From the NCBI GenBank assembly GCA_963556195.1, contig OY744516.1, positions 34,895,778 through 34,959,777 of the forward strand: a DNA stretch of 64,000 nt, written 5' to 3'. The notes under the pieces are model-generated. The model saw only the letters and a list, made by a program, of their open reading frames with translations, made no database searches and had not been told where the DNA came from. Below are positions 23,130 to 34,695 of the stretch, piece after piece. The stretch is from Sepiola atlantica (Eukaryota > Mollusca > Cephalopoda > Sepiida > Sepiolidae). Made by a program: the position numbers and the translations under genes. How positions within the stretch are numbered: the stretch's first letter is position 1; each line of letters starts with the position of its first letter.

Positions 23130-23400
23130 CAGTGGCTAGAATCAAAGTGCGGATGGCCTTGTGCCTAATTTGTTTTAAATGTAAATTTTATATTTTTTGC
23201 AAATAAATAATTTTAAGTGTAGTATCTGTTCTGATACTACACTTCATATTTTCTGTCCTCGGTCAGACTGGGGGAATTTTATTTTTATTTTTGTCCCAAT
23301 CCAGAGTGCCCTTTTTGGGGGAGCTGGATTTTCCCCACATTAAAACCGATCTTGTGTCTAACACTGCCCTCGTGGGGAGGCAACTAATTTGGAAACAGTT
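23130..23400 (+). mobile_element. U2-SINE (short body), probable head-to-tail dimer
   Basis: A head remnant 'ggctagaatcaaagtg' (23133-23148) runs into a tail remnant 'ggccttgtgcctaa'. A second unit starts at 23214 with 'aagtgtagtatctgttctga' and runs to the tail 'cttgtgtctaacactgccct' plus 'cgtggggaggcaa'. The inverted copy at 23654-23925 has the same internal junction. The duplication therefore probably happened before the two copies separated, or the copies arose together. Confidence 0.65.
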
Positions 23401-23413
23401 GTGCATGAGATAA

Positions 23414-23433
23414 TTGTTTTCCTTTGGCTTAGG
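23414..23433 (+). mobile_element. U2-SINE head fragment
   Basis: 'cctttggcttaggagca' is a short remnant of the U2-derived head. Confidence 0.45.
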
Positions 23434-23653
23434 AGCACAAATGAACCATAACAGTTGACTTTACCTTTTAAATTCAAGCTAGAAATAATTTTCTATTCAT
23501 CAGTTTAAAGACTTAAAAATTACTTTCGGATTTGGAAGGATTACATTAGTAAAATATGTCAGTCATTTTTTAATCTATTAATGATCGAATATTCAAATGG
23601 CTTACTTGTAATTACTAACGTGTTACTTGAAATTTAATAGTAAATATGAAGTC

Positions 23654-23925
23654 TCTATTTACTTGCTTCACTACGAGAGAAGAGTTAGACACAAGGTCGG
23701 TTTTTAACCTGGGGAAAATCCATCTCCCCCAAAAGAGGCACTCTGAATTGGAACAAAAATAAAAACTGCCTCAGTCTAGAAGGATTTCCCCTTCATTGAC
23801 TGAGGACAGAAGAGATAATGTATCAGAACAGGTACTACACTTTGAATTATTTATTTGCTATAAAGTAAAAATTCTTACAATCTAACAAAGTAGACACAAG
23901 GCCATCAAAAGTGTGGGAGAAAAGA
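23654..23925 (-). mobile_element. U2-SINE (short body), inverted dimer copy
   Basis: Minus strand: the tail 'gaccttgtgtctaactcttc' lies at the left end and the head 'aagtgtagtacctgttctga' near 23842. This is followed by the remnant of an upstream unit with 'ggccttgtgtcta' at about 23905-23917. It is the inverted counterpart of 23130-23400. Confidence 0.65.
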
Positions 23926-24762
23926 GGGTCGTTGGTCATCTTTGGTCTAAAATAATAAAATTGACTATCCTACTCTTACGTAGAATCATCTCAGTCACCA
24001 CAATACCACATTTACTCTAGGTGCCACCTACTTTAAATATCTCTTATTGTTGAATATTAAATTGTATTTATAAATATATATATTAAAAGGCAAGTCTTTA
24101 AACTGACGAAAAGCGATTTTTGTCTTGAATTAAAGTTTAAAGATAAAAGTAAAGTATTATGGTTGATTTGTGCTTCTGAACAAACGGAAAACATTAATTT
24201 TCTGATAATTAATGTACATAATGTATAAAAAAAAATAACAGACTGATTTATTTTATTTTTTCTTACTAATTTTTATTAATATCTCATGTTTCATGGCTTT
24301 GGTCCCAGTATTTTATTTTCAAATGCTATCCACCAATCAGATCGCTTAAATAAATGGAGCAATTTACTAAAAAGAGATGAGGAGGAATGTATGTCAAATG
24401 CCTTCAAAAAGGGGTCTGGAAACATCACTTTAGCATATTATTTTAGTGGGACAGTATAAATACAAGTAGGAGCTTAGACTTTTTTTTTGTTTCCATAGTA
24501 GTTTTGTTAAACTTACTTTAAATTAAAGCCGACCTGCTCTGTATTTATTTGCCATCAGAACACATCATTTTTATTATTATTAATAATAGTATTTTTTAAA
24601 TAATAATAATGAATGTTTATAGGGACAACAATTTATTAATGATCTGAAAGAATGCCAACATTTTTTACATGTTTATAAACATGATACATTCTTTCTATGA
24701 ACAGACAAGAATATGTCTACTGATTAGTTAAATCTGAAAAAGAAAAAGACAACAGTGATGTC

Positions 24763-24960
24763 CCCATTTCCTAGCCTCCCCACGAGGGCAGAGTTAAACA
24801 AGGTCAGTTTTTAATATGGTAAAAATCAAACTCCCTCCAAAAAGGGCATTGGGATAAAAATAAAAATTGTCCGAGTTTAAATGTATGTCTCCTTCACTGA
24901 CCGAGAACAAAACAGATGAAATGTAGTATCAGAACAGATACTACATTTTGCTCCTAGGCC
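24763..24960 (-). mobile_element. U2-SINE (short body) with 12-bp target duplication
   Basis: Minus-strand copy. The head 'aaatgtagtatctgttctga' reads from about 24950 and the tail ends at 'gggcagagttaaacaaggtc' as seen on the plus strand. Flanks 24751-24762 and 24961-24972 read 'aacagtgatgtc' and 'aatagtgatgtc', a 12-bp duplication with one mismatch. The start of the head is slightly truncated. Confidence 0.75.
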
Positions 24961-25164
24961 AATAGTGATGTCATATTGTGGGAAACCTTGGTAACTGATT
25001 TAGCAACACCAACTGAGTTCTAAAATATAATCTTCCTAATTAGGTAATAACATTAGCTTTTATAATAGCTTTAATTTTTCTTGTTAAATCACAAAATTAC
25101 AATTTTTTTAACCAAACAAAAAAGTGTTGTTTTTTTTTTTTAAACTGTAGGGTCACTATTGTCA

Positions 25165-25530
25165 GTCAAAAAAATCAGTGGAATGGATTAAGTTTGATTA
25201 CTTACAAGACGATTTATGACAAGTATCTGTTGACGTTGGATTTGAAGACGACTATGTTGTAGTCTGCAGGGAACCAGTCTCACAGTAATGTGTTTCACAG
25301 ACGAGAAGCCCTTGCAAAGTAAGCTCTGTTCATGGAAATTCTGCTCGATGCTAGTCACATGTTGGAAGAAGTCTTTTTCTGTTATGGTAGAAAGACAAGT
25401 TCTTTCTATAAATGTCTTACAAGGAGAAACCCAGAGATTAGAGCTGAGGCGAGTACCTTCCATAGAAATAACAAGAGACGAGCAATGTCTCTTCTGTGAG
25501 AAAATGGCTGTAGAGAAGACAAGAGATCAT
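25165..25530 (-). pseudogene. LINE-B 3' end (minus)
   Basis: Minus strand: the RT C-terminal segment contains 'LSSNLWVSPCKTF', 'EQNFHEQSLLCKGFSSVKHI' and 'CRLQHSRLQIQRQQ'. It aligns with the LINE-B copies at 15975 and 59455. The terminal tail is missing and frameshifts are present. Confidence 0.65.
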
Positions 25531-25539
25531 CCCCACTAG

Positions 25540-25966
25540 ATTGCAAAGTCGGTTTTGTACTCTGCCAAGGCAGGAAAGAAGATACTTTCTTATATACGGA
25601 AAAATAAAGTTTCTTACTTTACTTTTATTTTAATCGCACAGGACTTAACGTCCCCTCGCTATATTGAACACAAAATTCTGCCTCCGAATTGCATATTTCT
25701 CGGCCGTTTGAAGAGGAATGCTGCACTGTTCTCTAATGCTGTCGGACCATCTTTTTGGTTGGCATCCACTTGGTCTTGCATTTGAGAAGTCTTTTCTGTA
25801 GCTGGCATTTATCATCACACTACTCCTAGATCATGACCAAACTATCGAAGCCTCCTAGTCGACACCACATCTCCGATGGTTTCCATCATGCCCAGCGCTT
25901 CGCATATGCAAGCATTACTAAGCATGTCATTCCTAGTAACTTTGTTGAAAGTTTAAAAGTTTCTAT

Positions 25967-25971
<5 letters not shown>
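25540..25971. other. unassigned stretch
   Basis: Moderate GC and short open frames, but no recognised motif. It could be part of an unknown retroelement. Confidence 0.35.

Positions 25972-26013
<42 letters not shown>
25972..26013. repeat. (TA)n microsatellite
   Basis: Pure TA tract. Confidence 0.9.
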
Positions 26014-26017
<4 letters not shown>

Positions 26018-26354
26018 GATTTTTAATAATAAATATTAAAGCAACTCCATCTACGCATATTCATTTTAAATTGTTGTATAAAAATATTATTCATATTTAG
26101 AAACGGGAATGGACTCTCATCTGTAGAGAAGAATAAATCCAATAATTAGTGAAATCTGACAAAGAAATAGACAAAATTAAAATACCGTTATCTGAATGGA
26201 GACTAGTGAAAAAGACAAACATCCACAAACGTGCAAAGAGATGCTATGAAAGAAAGAAAGAAAAAAGAGGCAGAAAATATTAAATGATGTAAATAGTGTT
26301 GGAACATTAAAAGTCTTTAAATAACTTCAAAGAAAAATAGGGAGGTATTTTTGT

Positions 26355-26500
26355 CTGCATAAAGATGCAGAGTAGAAAGTGGACTATTGGTTTACTTTTG
26401 ACAGCCTCGTAACTCTCGCTTCTCTATTTTGTCCTTTAGTTTTCATATTCCATGAGCGATGTTTCTGACAAAAGGGGAAAAGTTGCTGTTTTCTGAGTTG
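26355..26500 (+). mobile_element. SINE-2 body fragment
   Basis: 'gagtagaaagtggactattg', 'cagcctcgtaactctcgctt', 'cattccatgagcgatg' and 'tttctgacaaaaggggaaaa' match the SINE-2 copies at 12260 and 29680. The LINE-A tail is absent. Confidence 0.6.
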
Positions 26501-26796
26501 GCTGTTTTGAGTGAGCGGTATGTGGAAATTTTCAATCCTCTCATGACTGAAATTCGGTGGACAAGTCAGGAATAGACTGAAGCTTATTTCCATCAAATAT
26601 AGTTGGACTGTTATTTTTATTAACGATTCTCTGGGTGCCATTTTTCGGGGGGGGGGGGGTCACCCTGTATGAGTAGTAAAAAAAAAGACCGTAAGAGAAA
26701 TTTGCTTTGCAGAAATATTTTTTATTCTTTAGTTATGTTTCTTTTCAATTTTAAACGAAATTATCAGAATTAAACAAAAATAAGAACAGTAAAGCT

Positions 26797-27145
26797 ACAG
26801 AATAATTAACACTCGAGAACAAAAAAAAAAACGCAATCTATATAAAATGCATTAGAATGAAATTCTCTACTGAACCCGCCTAGCTTTGACACGTAAAAAG
26901 TAAAAATACAGAATAGTTAACTCTCCAGAAATTCTAAACCCACCAAATGGCAAAACCCACCTAGTTTTAACGTGTGGAAACGATTTGTAAGATTTTTTAA
27001 ATGATAAAAAACTTTACAAATCGTTTACACACGTTAACACAAGCTTGGTTCGGTAGAGAATTTTATTCTAATGTGTTTTATATAAATTATGTGTTTTGGA
27101 GAGGGGTTTGAGTTCTTGAGTGTTAACCATTCTGTACATTTATCA
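26797..27145. mobile_element. nested foldback (MITE-like)
   Basis: Outer arms: 'acagaataattaacactcga' and 'aatgcattagaatgaaattc' on the left face their complements at 27060-27145. Inner arms: 'ttaacgtgtggaaacgattt' and its complement at about 27012-27037. An internal second copy of the terminal motif lies near 26908. There is no ORF. Confidence 0.6.
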
Positions 27146-27544
27146 TAAGAACATATTCAGAAGATATGTCCATTCAATCTATATATAGTGATGAAAAATC
27201 TTATTTCAAACTTAAGCGTGACAGATAGACAGACAGAGCCTCTTATAGAGATGCAAGGATGCATCTGAAAATAAAATATCAGAAAAATTGTATGAATTGT
27301 TTTCACTTTATTCATATGAAATCAGTAGCATAACATAATTTCTCTTACTTTTTATAATTTAGTTTAGATAATGTGTGTAATCGTTTAGGGGTAGATGTTT
27401 TTGTCAGCCAACCTTGTAACCCTTTCCTTCCGATTGGGCTTTTAAAGGGCTTACTTTTTGGCTAGCCTGTTTGGTGTCCACGGGCATGAACGCTAGTGGT
27501 GGGGTTTGTCTTGAAAAGATTCTAAATTCTTCTCCCTTTTTATT

Positions 27545-27610
27545 ATTATGATTATCTCCTTGCATCAAGTGGCTTCATGTCTTGTCTGGAGTAACTTCCA
27601 TTAAGAATTT
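27545..27610 (+). mobile_element. LINE-A 3' tail fragment
   Basis: 'tgcatcaagtggcttcatg' followed by 'cttgtctggagtaacttcca', with an A-rich end. Extreme 5' truncation. Confidence 0.6.
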
Positions 27611-27947
27611 TAAAAAAATTGAACAAAACATTAACTAAAGAATGTAACTATTTCTTTAAAACAAATTTCTCTTTTCTCTACCTGTTTGATAGTAGATCCA
27701 TTTTCTATAAATCCATTAGTATAGAATTATCAAATTAATGATAGTAAGAAATAGTTTGGTAACATAAGAAGAAGAAGAAATTACTACAACTTTGAATACT
27801 AGTTTTTAATTCACTTCCTTGATCCACGCTTCTGCATGTTTCGTCGACGGGATTGTTTCCTCATACCTTGAATCCCCGCCTTCAGACTGGTCAACAAGCA
27901 TTCTGTCAACTTGGACAACAACTGCTAATCTCGTTTCGTCAAACTGA

Positions 27948-28562
27948 TCTGTAGTTGCAACCAACACAGTCGTGTCTCTGATAGTGGCTGCAATGTCACA
28001 CTGTGGCGCCTGCCTCAATGCCATACCCTCAACATCATTGGGAAACTTCATAGACAACATTTTTAGGATTCCCGTCTCACAACGGCTGCGACTCCGTTTA
28101 TGTTATCCACACCAATGCCGCTGCGACCAAACTGTTGACGAGTTTGCCCTGCTCCCCCTCTGCTGCAGATTCGGCACCAGTCGTCTGCCTCAGCATTCTG
28201 CACTCACTGATGCAGTCAAACAAGGTCTCGATTCTGCCGAGTTTGCATCAATTCTTAGGCCAGTCAGCCTAGACAGAGGTGATGCTCGCCGACCCGACGA
28301 CATAGGACACTTTACTTTTAGAGCCGGAAAGCCACTAATATGGGAAACCACTTGCTCTAACTCTTTCACACCTGCAAGAATTGTGGAATCTTTTGTCAAT
28401 TTCTGGAACGCAGTTCAGTTCGTCGAAACCAGAAAAAATGACAAATACAGCTCACTAATTGACTGTTTTATTTTCCAGCCTATCTCGGTCAAAATGTCAG
28501 GTATCCTCAGTCCCGATACTTCATGTTTCATTCGAGACATTGGACGGATGATAGCCCAATAA
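27948..28562 (+). pseudogene. retroelement C-terminus with nuclease-like motif
   Basis: An open frame of about 200 codons after the stop at 27945, with no upstream RT. It contains 'CRCDQTVDEFALLPLCC' (a zinc-finger-like C-x-C ... C cluster), 'LPQHSALTDAVKQGL', 'DARRPDDIGHFTFRAGKPLI' followed by 'WETTC', and 'IGRMIAQ' at the end. The order Cys cluster, (R)H..L.D, RPD..., (D/E)xT resembles the C-terminal restriction-like endonuclease region of some non-LTR elements, and similar ORFs occur in invertebrate retroelements. The usual histidine of a CCHC knuckle appears to be replaced. A functional nuclease is uncertain and it is probably a 5'-truncated relic. Confidence 0.45.
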
Positions 28563-28667
28563 AATGCTTGAATGTGCCAGCGCATCTCCCTAGCTATCAT
28601 CTGAAGCAATGCCATGCCCATTATGACATGATCCCGCAACATCTAAGTCTTGATAAAGAAAACAAAA

Positions 28668-28704
28668 AAAAACTTTGCCCTCGTGAGCAAGCAATTAAAT
28701 AGGA
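28668..28704 (+). mobile_element. U2-SINE tail fragment
   Basis: 'aactttgccctcgtgagc' followed by 'aagcaattaaatagg' matches the last ~35 bases of the short U2-SINEs. Confidence 0.5.
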
Positions 28705-28914
28705 ACTTATTCAAATACACTTTTATTTCTGTAAATAAATATATGTATTTAGTTTGTAATTGTTTAAACGAAGGCAGTCCATTATGTAAGAACTTTCAGT
28801 CCAATGTCTTTTAAACTCCACATAGAAAATATAGTTTTCTTTTTTATTTAACAAATACCTGATTTTTCATATTAAAATTTACTGTTCAATTTGATAGTGG
28901 AAAAAGTTCTCAGT

Positions 28915-29140
28915 AAAGAATTTAAAGTTTTATTTTGCAAGCCTGTCTAGATATCTGGGGTTGCTTGACTGTCGAGTACCGGAGTTAATAGACATCAAGA
29001 ATTGTCTTGACTTGCTAGACTGTCCGAGGTTACTAGACTGTTCGGAAATCTTGGATTGCTAGGCTGTGTGGGGTTCCTAAACTGTTATAGACGTTTAGGT
29101 TGCAAATTTGTCCAGACTTCTGAGGTTCCTAGCCTGTCTA
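28915..29140 (+). repeat. decayed minisatellite, left part
   Basis: Repeated words 'ttgctagactgtc', 'gttactagactgttc' and 'cctagcctgtctaaatgtct' with a unit of about 30-35 bp. The same motif resumes at 30085-30225. Confidence 0.6.
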
Positions 29141-29679
29141 AATGTCTTATTTATGGGGCTCATGCAAAGGGGTCATACATTTCCAAGATAGTCATTCACA
29201 TCCTTGGCTGGTCTTCATCCATCCAGCACTATGTGTCTCAAAGCACTTTTGCACAGCTACAGTCTTTAATTAACCTCTCTATGTTGAATGACCGTCCATG
29301 CATGGTGAAGAGTCACACCTTTCATGAGATAACCCTGTGCATATGCAGAACACGGCAGATCTAGAGGAGTCCAACCCCAATAAAAAAATCCCTTTATTCT
29401 TTACAGGTAGTTATAGCTCCTGTGACAATCATTGACAAATGGATGCTTTGGCAGAGAAAGCATGGCAGCTTTTCGAGGAAGATCATCATGCATGAAAAAC
29501 AGAAGGTACATTCCTCCAGTAAACAAAGAAATGTAATACATCTAAAGTTGTGCCGCACGTATATATCATCAGACATCGAAAGATTCAAATGACAGTTCCT
29601 AAAGATTTAAACTCATACCTCATCACATGGCTAAAAAAAGGAGGCGCATCCTGCAAATGTGGCAGGACTTTGTTTTTTA
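29141..29679. other. non-coding stretch
   Basis: No gene or element recognised between the minisatellite relic and the SINE-2 copy. Confidence 0.4.
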
Positions 29680-29940
29680 TAGAAATCGCTCCAGATAAGG
29701 CATGAAGCCACTTGATGTAAGGAGCTAAAAAAAAAAATACCACTTCAAGGTCAAAAACTAGCCAACGGTAAGTGTTATATGGATAGATTCCGACCCAGAA
29801 AAAACAGCAATTCTTCCCCTTTTGTCAGAAACATCATTCATGGAATGTGAGGATCAAAGGATAAAATAAGTGAAGCGAGAGTTATTAGGCTGCCGAAAGT
29901 AAACTCAAGGTTCACTTTCTACTCTCCATGCTGTCAAAAG
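29680..29940 (-). mobile_element. SINE-2 with LINE-A tail (minus)
   Basis: Minus strand: body 'gagtagaaagtgaacc', 'cagcctaataactctcgctt', 'cattccatgaatgatg', then 'taacacttaccgttggct' and the tail 'ttacatcaagtggcttcatg' with poly(A). It is the best full copy alongside 12260-12500. Confidence 0.65.
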
Positions 29941-30084
29941 TCAGCTACCGTACCCAAAACAAATCTGCTGAGGCATAGACCTACATTGACAAACTTGTAG
30001 AAAATTCTGGATGCCATCTGGAAAACCTGCCAACAGTGATGTCTGACAAAGATGGTCAGAGGGAATTCTTCACTAATTGAGATG

Positions 30085-30225
30085 TCTTTCATTGCTAGAC
30101 GTCTTGATATTTGCTCGACTTGCTCGCCTGTTTAGACGGTCAATGTTTCTATACTGTTTAGATGTCTGGTTTGTCTTGACTTGTTAGCCTGTCTAGATAT
30201 CTCAAGTTTTTAGCTTGTCTACTGA
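30085..30225 (+). repeat. decayed minisatellite, right part
   Basis: 'cattgctagacgtcttg', 'cgcctgtttagacgg' and 'ttagcctgtctagatatct' match the 28915-29140 units. Confidence 0.55.
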
Positions 30226-30507
30226 GAATTTGTTCAACAATTACTGTTTTCAATGTAAATTGTAAAAAGAGTTCCTTAAAATTAAAGTTAATAAAGACGT
30301 ATCAACCGCCAACGATGTGGTGGCGTCCTGATGCGGCATACACACTGGGCTGGCTGAACCGGCTTCCTCTAAAGGAGAAAGTTTCTAGGTAATATCAAAT
30401 TCACAAGCAGTCCCCTGTCCCATTGTGTATCCCGCTCAAGCAAGATGATTTTAACAACGTTAGCTTTTGCAGTTTTTTTTTGTGCAAGGAGGTGTCTATC
30501 CTCCCAA

Positions 30508-30618
30508 ATACAGCACCTGGTATTCACAAATGGTCACCCATCTGGTACTGACCAAGCTCAATGTCACTTAACTTTGGTGATCTAACACGAATCGGTGTGT
30601 CAACATGATAATGCCACT
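30508..30618 (-). pseudogene. 5S rRNA-derived sequence, near full length
   Basis: Minus strand: 'agatcaccaaagttaag', 'cattgagcttggtcagtacc', 'agatgggtgacc' and 'aataccaggtgctgta' cover most of the 5S rRNA, including the A-box and C-box regions. Many substitutions rule out a functional gene. An A-rich stretch follows within 40 bases, consistent with retroposition. Confidence 0.7.
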
Positions 30619-30639
30619 AATGATGCATCAGGAAAGATT

Positions 30640-31200
30640 AGTTAACCGTGCCATATTGTCCACTGAACAAAGATTTTATACAAATTGTGATAATATAATT
30701 GTAAAATTTGCTCAATTTAAAATCCAGAAGATTTTGAATCAATTAGATATAAGTAAAAAGTAACATGGTCGATCATAGTTGGGGCCGACACAAAGGCTCC
30801 CTTTTCATTAGCAACTACACCGAGGTGTAGGGGAGGGCGCTACACTTTCCCAGGATTACTCCACTTAAACTTGATCCTCACCTTATAAGTTTAGTGTTTA
30901 AGCAAGGCGGCATGAAGTACCATTTTTTTTAAATCTTTGGTATGATTCTACCAAAGATTGTACTCCAACCTCCCAGCCCATTAGCGAACACTAACCGTTA
31001 TGCTAAATTGGATATACTAACATTTAATGCCTTCTAATGTGCATAGTATTTGAATATTTTGTAATACTTTTATTGGAATATTTAAATGTATAGCTGACTT
31101 TCCGGGCTGGAAATACATGTATCCATATCATCAACATCATTGTCATTATCATCATCATATTCGGTTTAACATGCTGACAGTGGAATGTGTTGGGCAGCTT
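30640..31200. other. non-coding stretch
   Basis: No gene or element recognised. Confidence 0.4.
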
Positions 31201-31204
31201 TAAA

Positions 31205-31560
31205 AAATTCACCTCCAAACTAACCTATTTATTCATTCATCTCTCAAATTCATTCTTATAACTTCCTCCCATGTTTTCCTTGGCCTTCCCCTGTGAACTG
31301 AACCTTCTACATCTACTAACCCAATAACTCTCATCCATTCTTTCAACGTGGTCATACCATCAAAGTCTTCTTTTCTGCAAACATATTCCTATACTGTCCA
31401 GATTTAATCTTCCTCTGAGGTCATCAGATCTAAGCCTATCTTTAAGTCTTGCATTAAACATCTATCATATTATTCTCATATCATTTATCTCCATCCAACG
31501 CATGTCCTCAACCCTCACTGGTTAGGTTTCACTTCCATACACTGCATACATATGCCTGAT
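31205..31560 (-). pseudogene. LINE-C C-terminal remnant
   Basis: Minus strand, shifted frames: 'RWYDHVERMDES', and the DNA for 'VEGSVHRGRPRKTWEE'. This is the typical C-terminus after the RT of RTE-like and other non-LTR proteins (RWYGHV.RM...GRP.K.W.). It is dead. Confidence 0.6.
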
Positions 31561-31849
31561 AGACTTTTTTTTTTTTTGTCAGCAATGATAACGCTCTGCT
31601 GGTTAGTAATGGCAGAAGTTCTAATAACTTGGTTAATCCGATCGCACTAGCACCTGGATGTTGTGATAACAATGTGCACAGAAGTGCATAATACAACAGT
31701 TATAATATTTCAGTTCGGCGTTTTTCAAATATTTAATAACTTAAACATTGACATGTCTACATACGTACAGGTATCTGATTTTGCTGTTTACACAGTATAT
31801 TGTATAGTGCCATTGTTGTGGTTCGTTTTTGGGTTTTTTAACTAATGAG

Positions 31850-31922
31850 TCACCACTTATCAAGGCCCAAAGGCCATTCGAGGATAACGGTTAATGAGTT
31901 TGTCAGGTGGACGATGAAACAA
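31850..31922 (-). mobile_element. LINE-B 3' tail fragment
   Basis: On the plus strand 'gagtcaccacttatcaaggc' and 'ttcgaggataacggtta', complementary to the LINE-B terminus. Confidence 0.6.
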
Positions 31923-33585
31923 CACCGTAATGATGGGTGAAACTGGACAGAATTTGATTTTTTTGGGTACAAAAAATATATGTTGGGAAAATACGTACAA
32001 ACTAGAATTTATAACAACTCACGAGGAATAATTTTAATTACACTGGAAGCTCAAAACTCAAAACTCAACCCATTCCACTGTTTTTTTTACTAGTGAAAAA
32101 TGTGATGTATACCCCACCCTCATGGGATTCTGAGGGGAGAGGAGAAGATCCCTGGTAGGACAGGTTAAGAAGATTATTTTATGCACTGTGATTAGTCGGC
32201 ATGATATTGGAAATGTGTATAAATAGCATGATCGGTTGAGCTAGCATTTTTTTTTTTTTGCTATATCTTTTCGTTTTGGGGACTGTGTGATATTCTGCCA
32301 CCAGTATGCAAGCTTTTGTCCAATCAGTGAAACCGGGCTTTTTGAGGCAAAAGGGAAAATATTTTTTACACTTATAATAATTTAAATACCTGTAGAACAT
32401 ATGCGTGTTCGTAATAATGATATAACTATGATAGTTAAGAAATCGATGCAGGCTAAAACTTAACAGATCACTTCCAACCATGACCAGTGGTGGCTGATGT
32501 CTTACCATAGGAGCTAACAAACTCACCACTATTTTCATTTGTTTACAAATTTATGATACTGGTAATTTAGAGAACTTAATTCTTTCTATGGAAGAGCATT
32601 TCATTACACTAAGTGGAAACCATTATTTCCCCTACCAGAGTGCTCCACCCATAGGGTAACGTATATATATAAAATATAGTTATCCACAGACAGCTGTTTC
32701 CTGAAATGCACCTTAAGACATGAATGCTGAATGTCACTCGTCTGACAAAAAATTTTTTTTTAAATGTTTTTAATCTTATCAGAAAAGTTTTAGATAAAAT
32801 GAACAAAACAAAAAAAAAAACAAGAAAATAGATAATCTAATTTAGGTCTGTTTTAAAACCTCAAACCCACACTTAACTACACAAGATAAGAGAAAAACAA
32901 AAAATGTTCTTCTAAGTTGGAAATTAGCATTTTCGTCTGTCTGCCACCCATAAGATAAAAATAGCATGTTCATTGTTAAACGCTTAGATTGCATGGACAC
33001 ATGTTAAGAATATCCGTTTCTTGTTATTTCACCAGAACAGATTAAGTTATTTAGGTTAAATGGCTGCTTTTTGTTTACAAAAATGCCAGATTGCAGATTC
33101 TAAGAAGGAAGAAGCCCAAAATATCTGCAGGTTGAGGAAGCAATGGGTACAGTAGATTAAAAGCGCTTATGAAATGTGCAAAACATAATTCCAGTGCTTT
33201 ACATAATGAGTGCAATGTATTCTTCTATTTGTTTTTTTTCCAGACATTCACCCCAAAGCTTATTTCATGTACACATCTGAAGACTACGCATGATGCTACT
33301 ATATATGATGAAATAATGGAAATAATATTCCAACGTAATGAGTGCTAATTCAAGAAGTCTTCGACGAGATTTATTTAAAATGAATTATAATCATTATAAA
33401 CTCTAACACAATTAAACAACATAATGGCTTCTACAATTTATCTCCTTTAATCAGCAAACTTATTCTATCCGAACAGAACTTGAATTTAGATCCAGGCTAG
33501 CTATTTTACACTACACTCCCAACACAACTTTGTAAATAATATCGATAATAACATAAATAAAAACATCCATTTCATAAACATATTA
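31923..33585. other. AT-rich non-coding stretch
   Basis: No gene. 32930-33020 is related to the repeat at 22120-22330. Confidence 0.5.
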
Positions 33586-33589
33586 CACA

Positions 33590-33830
33590 TTTCAAGTTCT
33601 AACAGCTAGGTTTTTTTTTTAAAGAAAACCATTCCTTTCACCTCATGTCGCACCACATTTTTTAAATTCTAACGACTGTTTTCGTTTGCAAAAAAAAAAA
33701 AAAAAAAAAAAAAAAAACACTCATTCTATTTCATAGATGCAGTACACACATTAAATTCTAATGGCTATGTTTCTTTCTAAAAAAGAACAAACACATTCTT
33801 TTCACCTAACAAATGGACTAAACTTTTTCA
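33590..33830 (+). repeat. degenerate ~100-bp tandem repeat with poly(A)
   Basis: Three loosely related units containing 'ttctaac.gct', 'aaagaaaacca' and 'cctttcacct'. A poly(A) run of about 29 lies near 33688-33717. Confidence 0.5.
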
Positions 33831-33865
33831 AATATTTGTACTTGTGTGTTATTTCTTCAAATCAA

Positions 33866-33905
33866 TCATCCCAAGGAAGTCTTGAAATAATGACGAAACG
33901 TTGAT
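33866..33905 (+). ncRNA. hammerhead-like remnant (Penelope style)
   Basis: 'aaggaagtcttg' ... 'aatgacgaaacgttga' retains the second half of a hammerhead core (stem II gtc/gac, then GAAAC), but the first core box is mutated. It resembles the motif in pseudo-LTRs of Penelope-like elements. Confidence 0.35.
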
Positions 33906-33933
33906 AAAAACATATTTTTGGTGTTTCTTTTTT

Positions 33934-33938
<5 letters not shown>

Positions 33939-33986
<48 letters not shown>
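33939..33986. repeat. (TA)n microsatellite
   Basis: Pure TA tract, 48 bp. Confidence 0.9.
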
Positions 33987-33988
<2 letters not shown>

Positions 33989-34094
33989 AAATTTGAAAAC
34001 CAAAAAATGTTATTTTCTTTTAAATGAATAAAATCAGCTGAGACTTTTGACAAGTAAAACGTCATTTTTAAAGCAAGATTTCCCTTTTTTTCCT

Positions 34095-34098
<4 letters not shown>

Positions 34099-34133
<35 letters not shown>
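34099..34133. repeat. (TA)n microsatellite
   Basis: Pure TA tract bounding the left end of foldback B. Confidence 0.9.
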
Positions 34134-34137
<4 letters not shown>

Positions 34138-34215
34138 AATAGACGAAAATAAACTTGAACAAATTACAATATTTATTAATTCATCAAGTGTTCAAAAAAG
34201 AGAAATCAAAATGTT

Positions 34216-34262
34216 ATCCTTAATCCATGGATTTTCAAAGATAAGCTCTTCTCGTCTTAATT
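34216..34262 (-). ncRNA. hammerhead motif 3, degenerate
   Basis: Minus strand: the 3' half is intact (GAA, stem III AATCC-AT-GGATT, H17 = A, then AGGAT), but the first core box reads AAGACGA instead of CTGACGA and stem I no longer pairs. Confidence 0.45.
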
Positions 34263-34695
34263 CTCGATTCCCATCTCTTTTTCAATTACGTTTTCTACTT
34301 GTTTTCTATTTACTTTTTCGTTTGATATTAAATTAAACTGCAGAATAATGTTTCGATCTTTCTATTTATTATAATCTTTAAATCTTTTTAATAAATATAC
34401 ACTTGATTGTATTTTATTTAATATATTTAATCTTTAATATGTTTTAAATCATAATATTCTAACTTCAAAGGCTTAGATAATAAAATTTATAAAAGACCCT
34501 TAAATATTTAAACCTCCTAAAACATTTTCAATTAATAAAATAATTTTTTATATATATATTTTTTTGTGAAAATATATTAAGATTTTTGTTGAGTATCCTT
34601 AAAAAAATTTTTTAAATTTACAAAAAAATATATTTCTAAAAAAATTTTTTTAATCTCCTGAATACATTAAATTTTTTTAATAATTAATAAATAAG

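Noticed and set aside
30508..30618. A functional 5S rRNA gene
   Set aside because: Too many substitutions in the promoter and structural regions. The other copies are partial.
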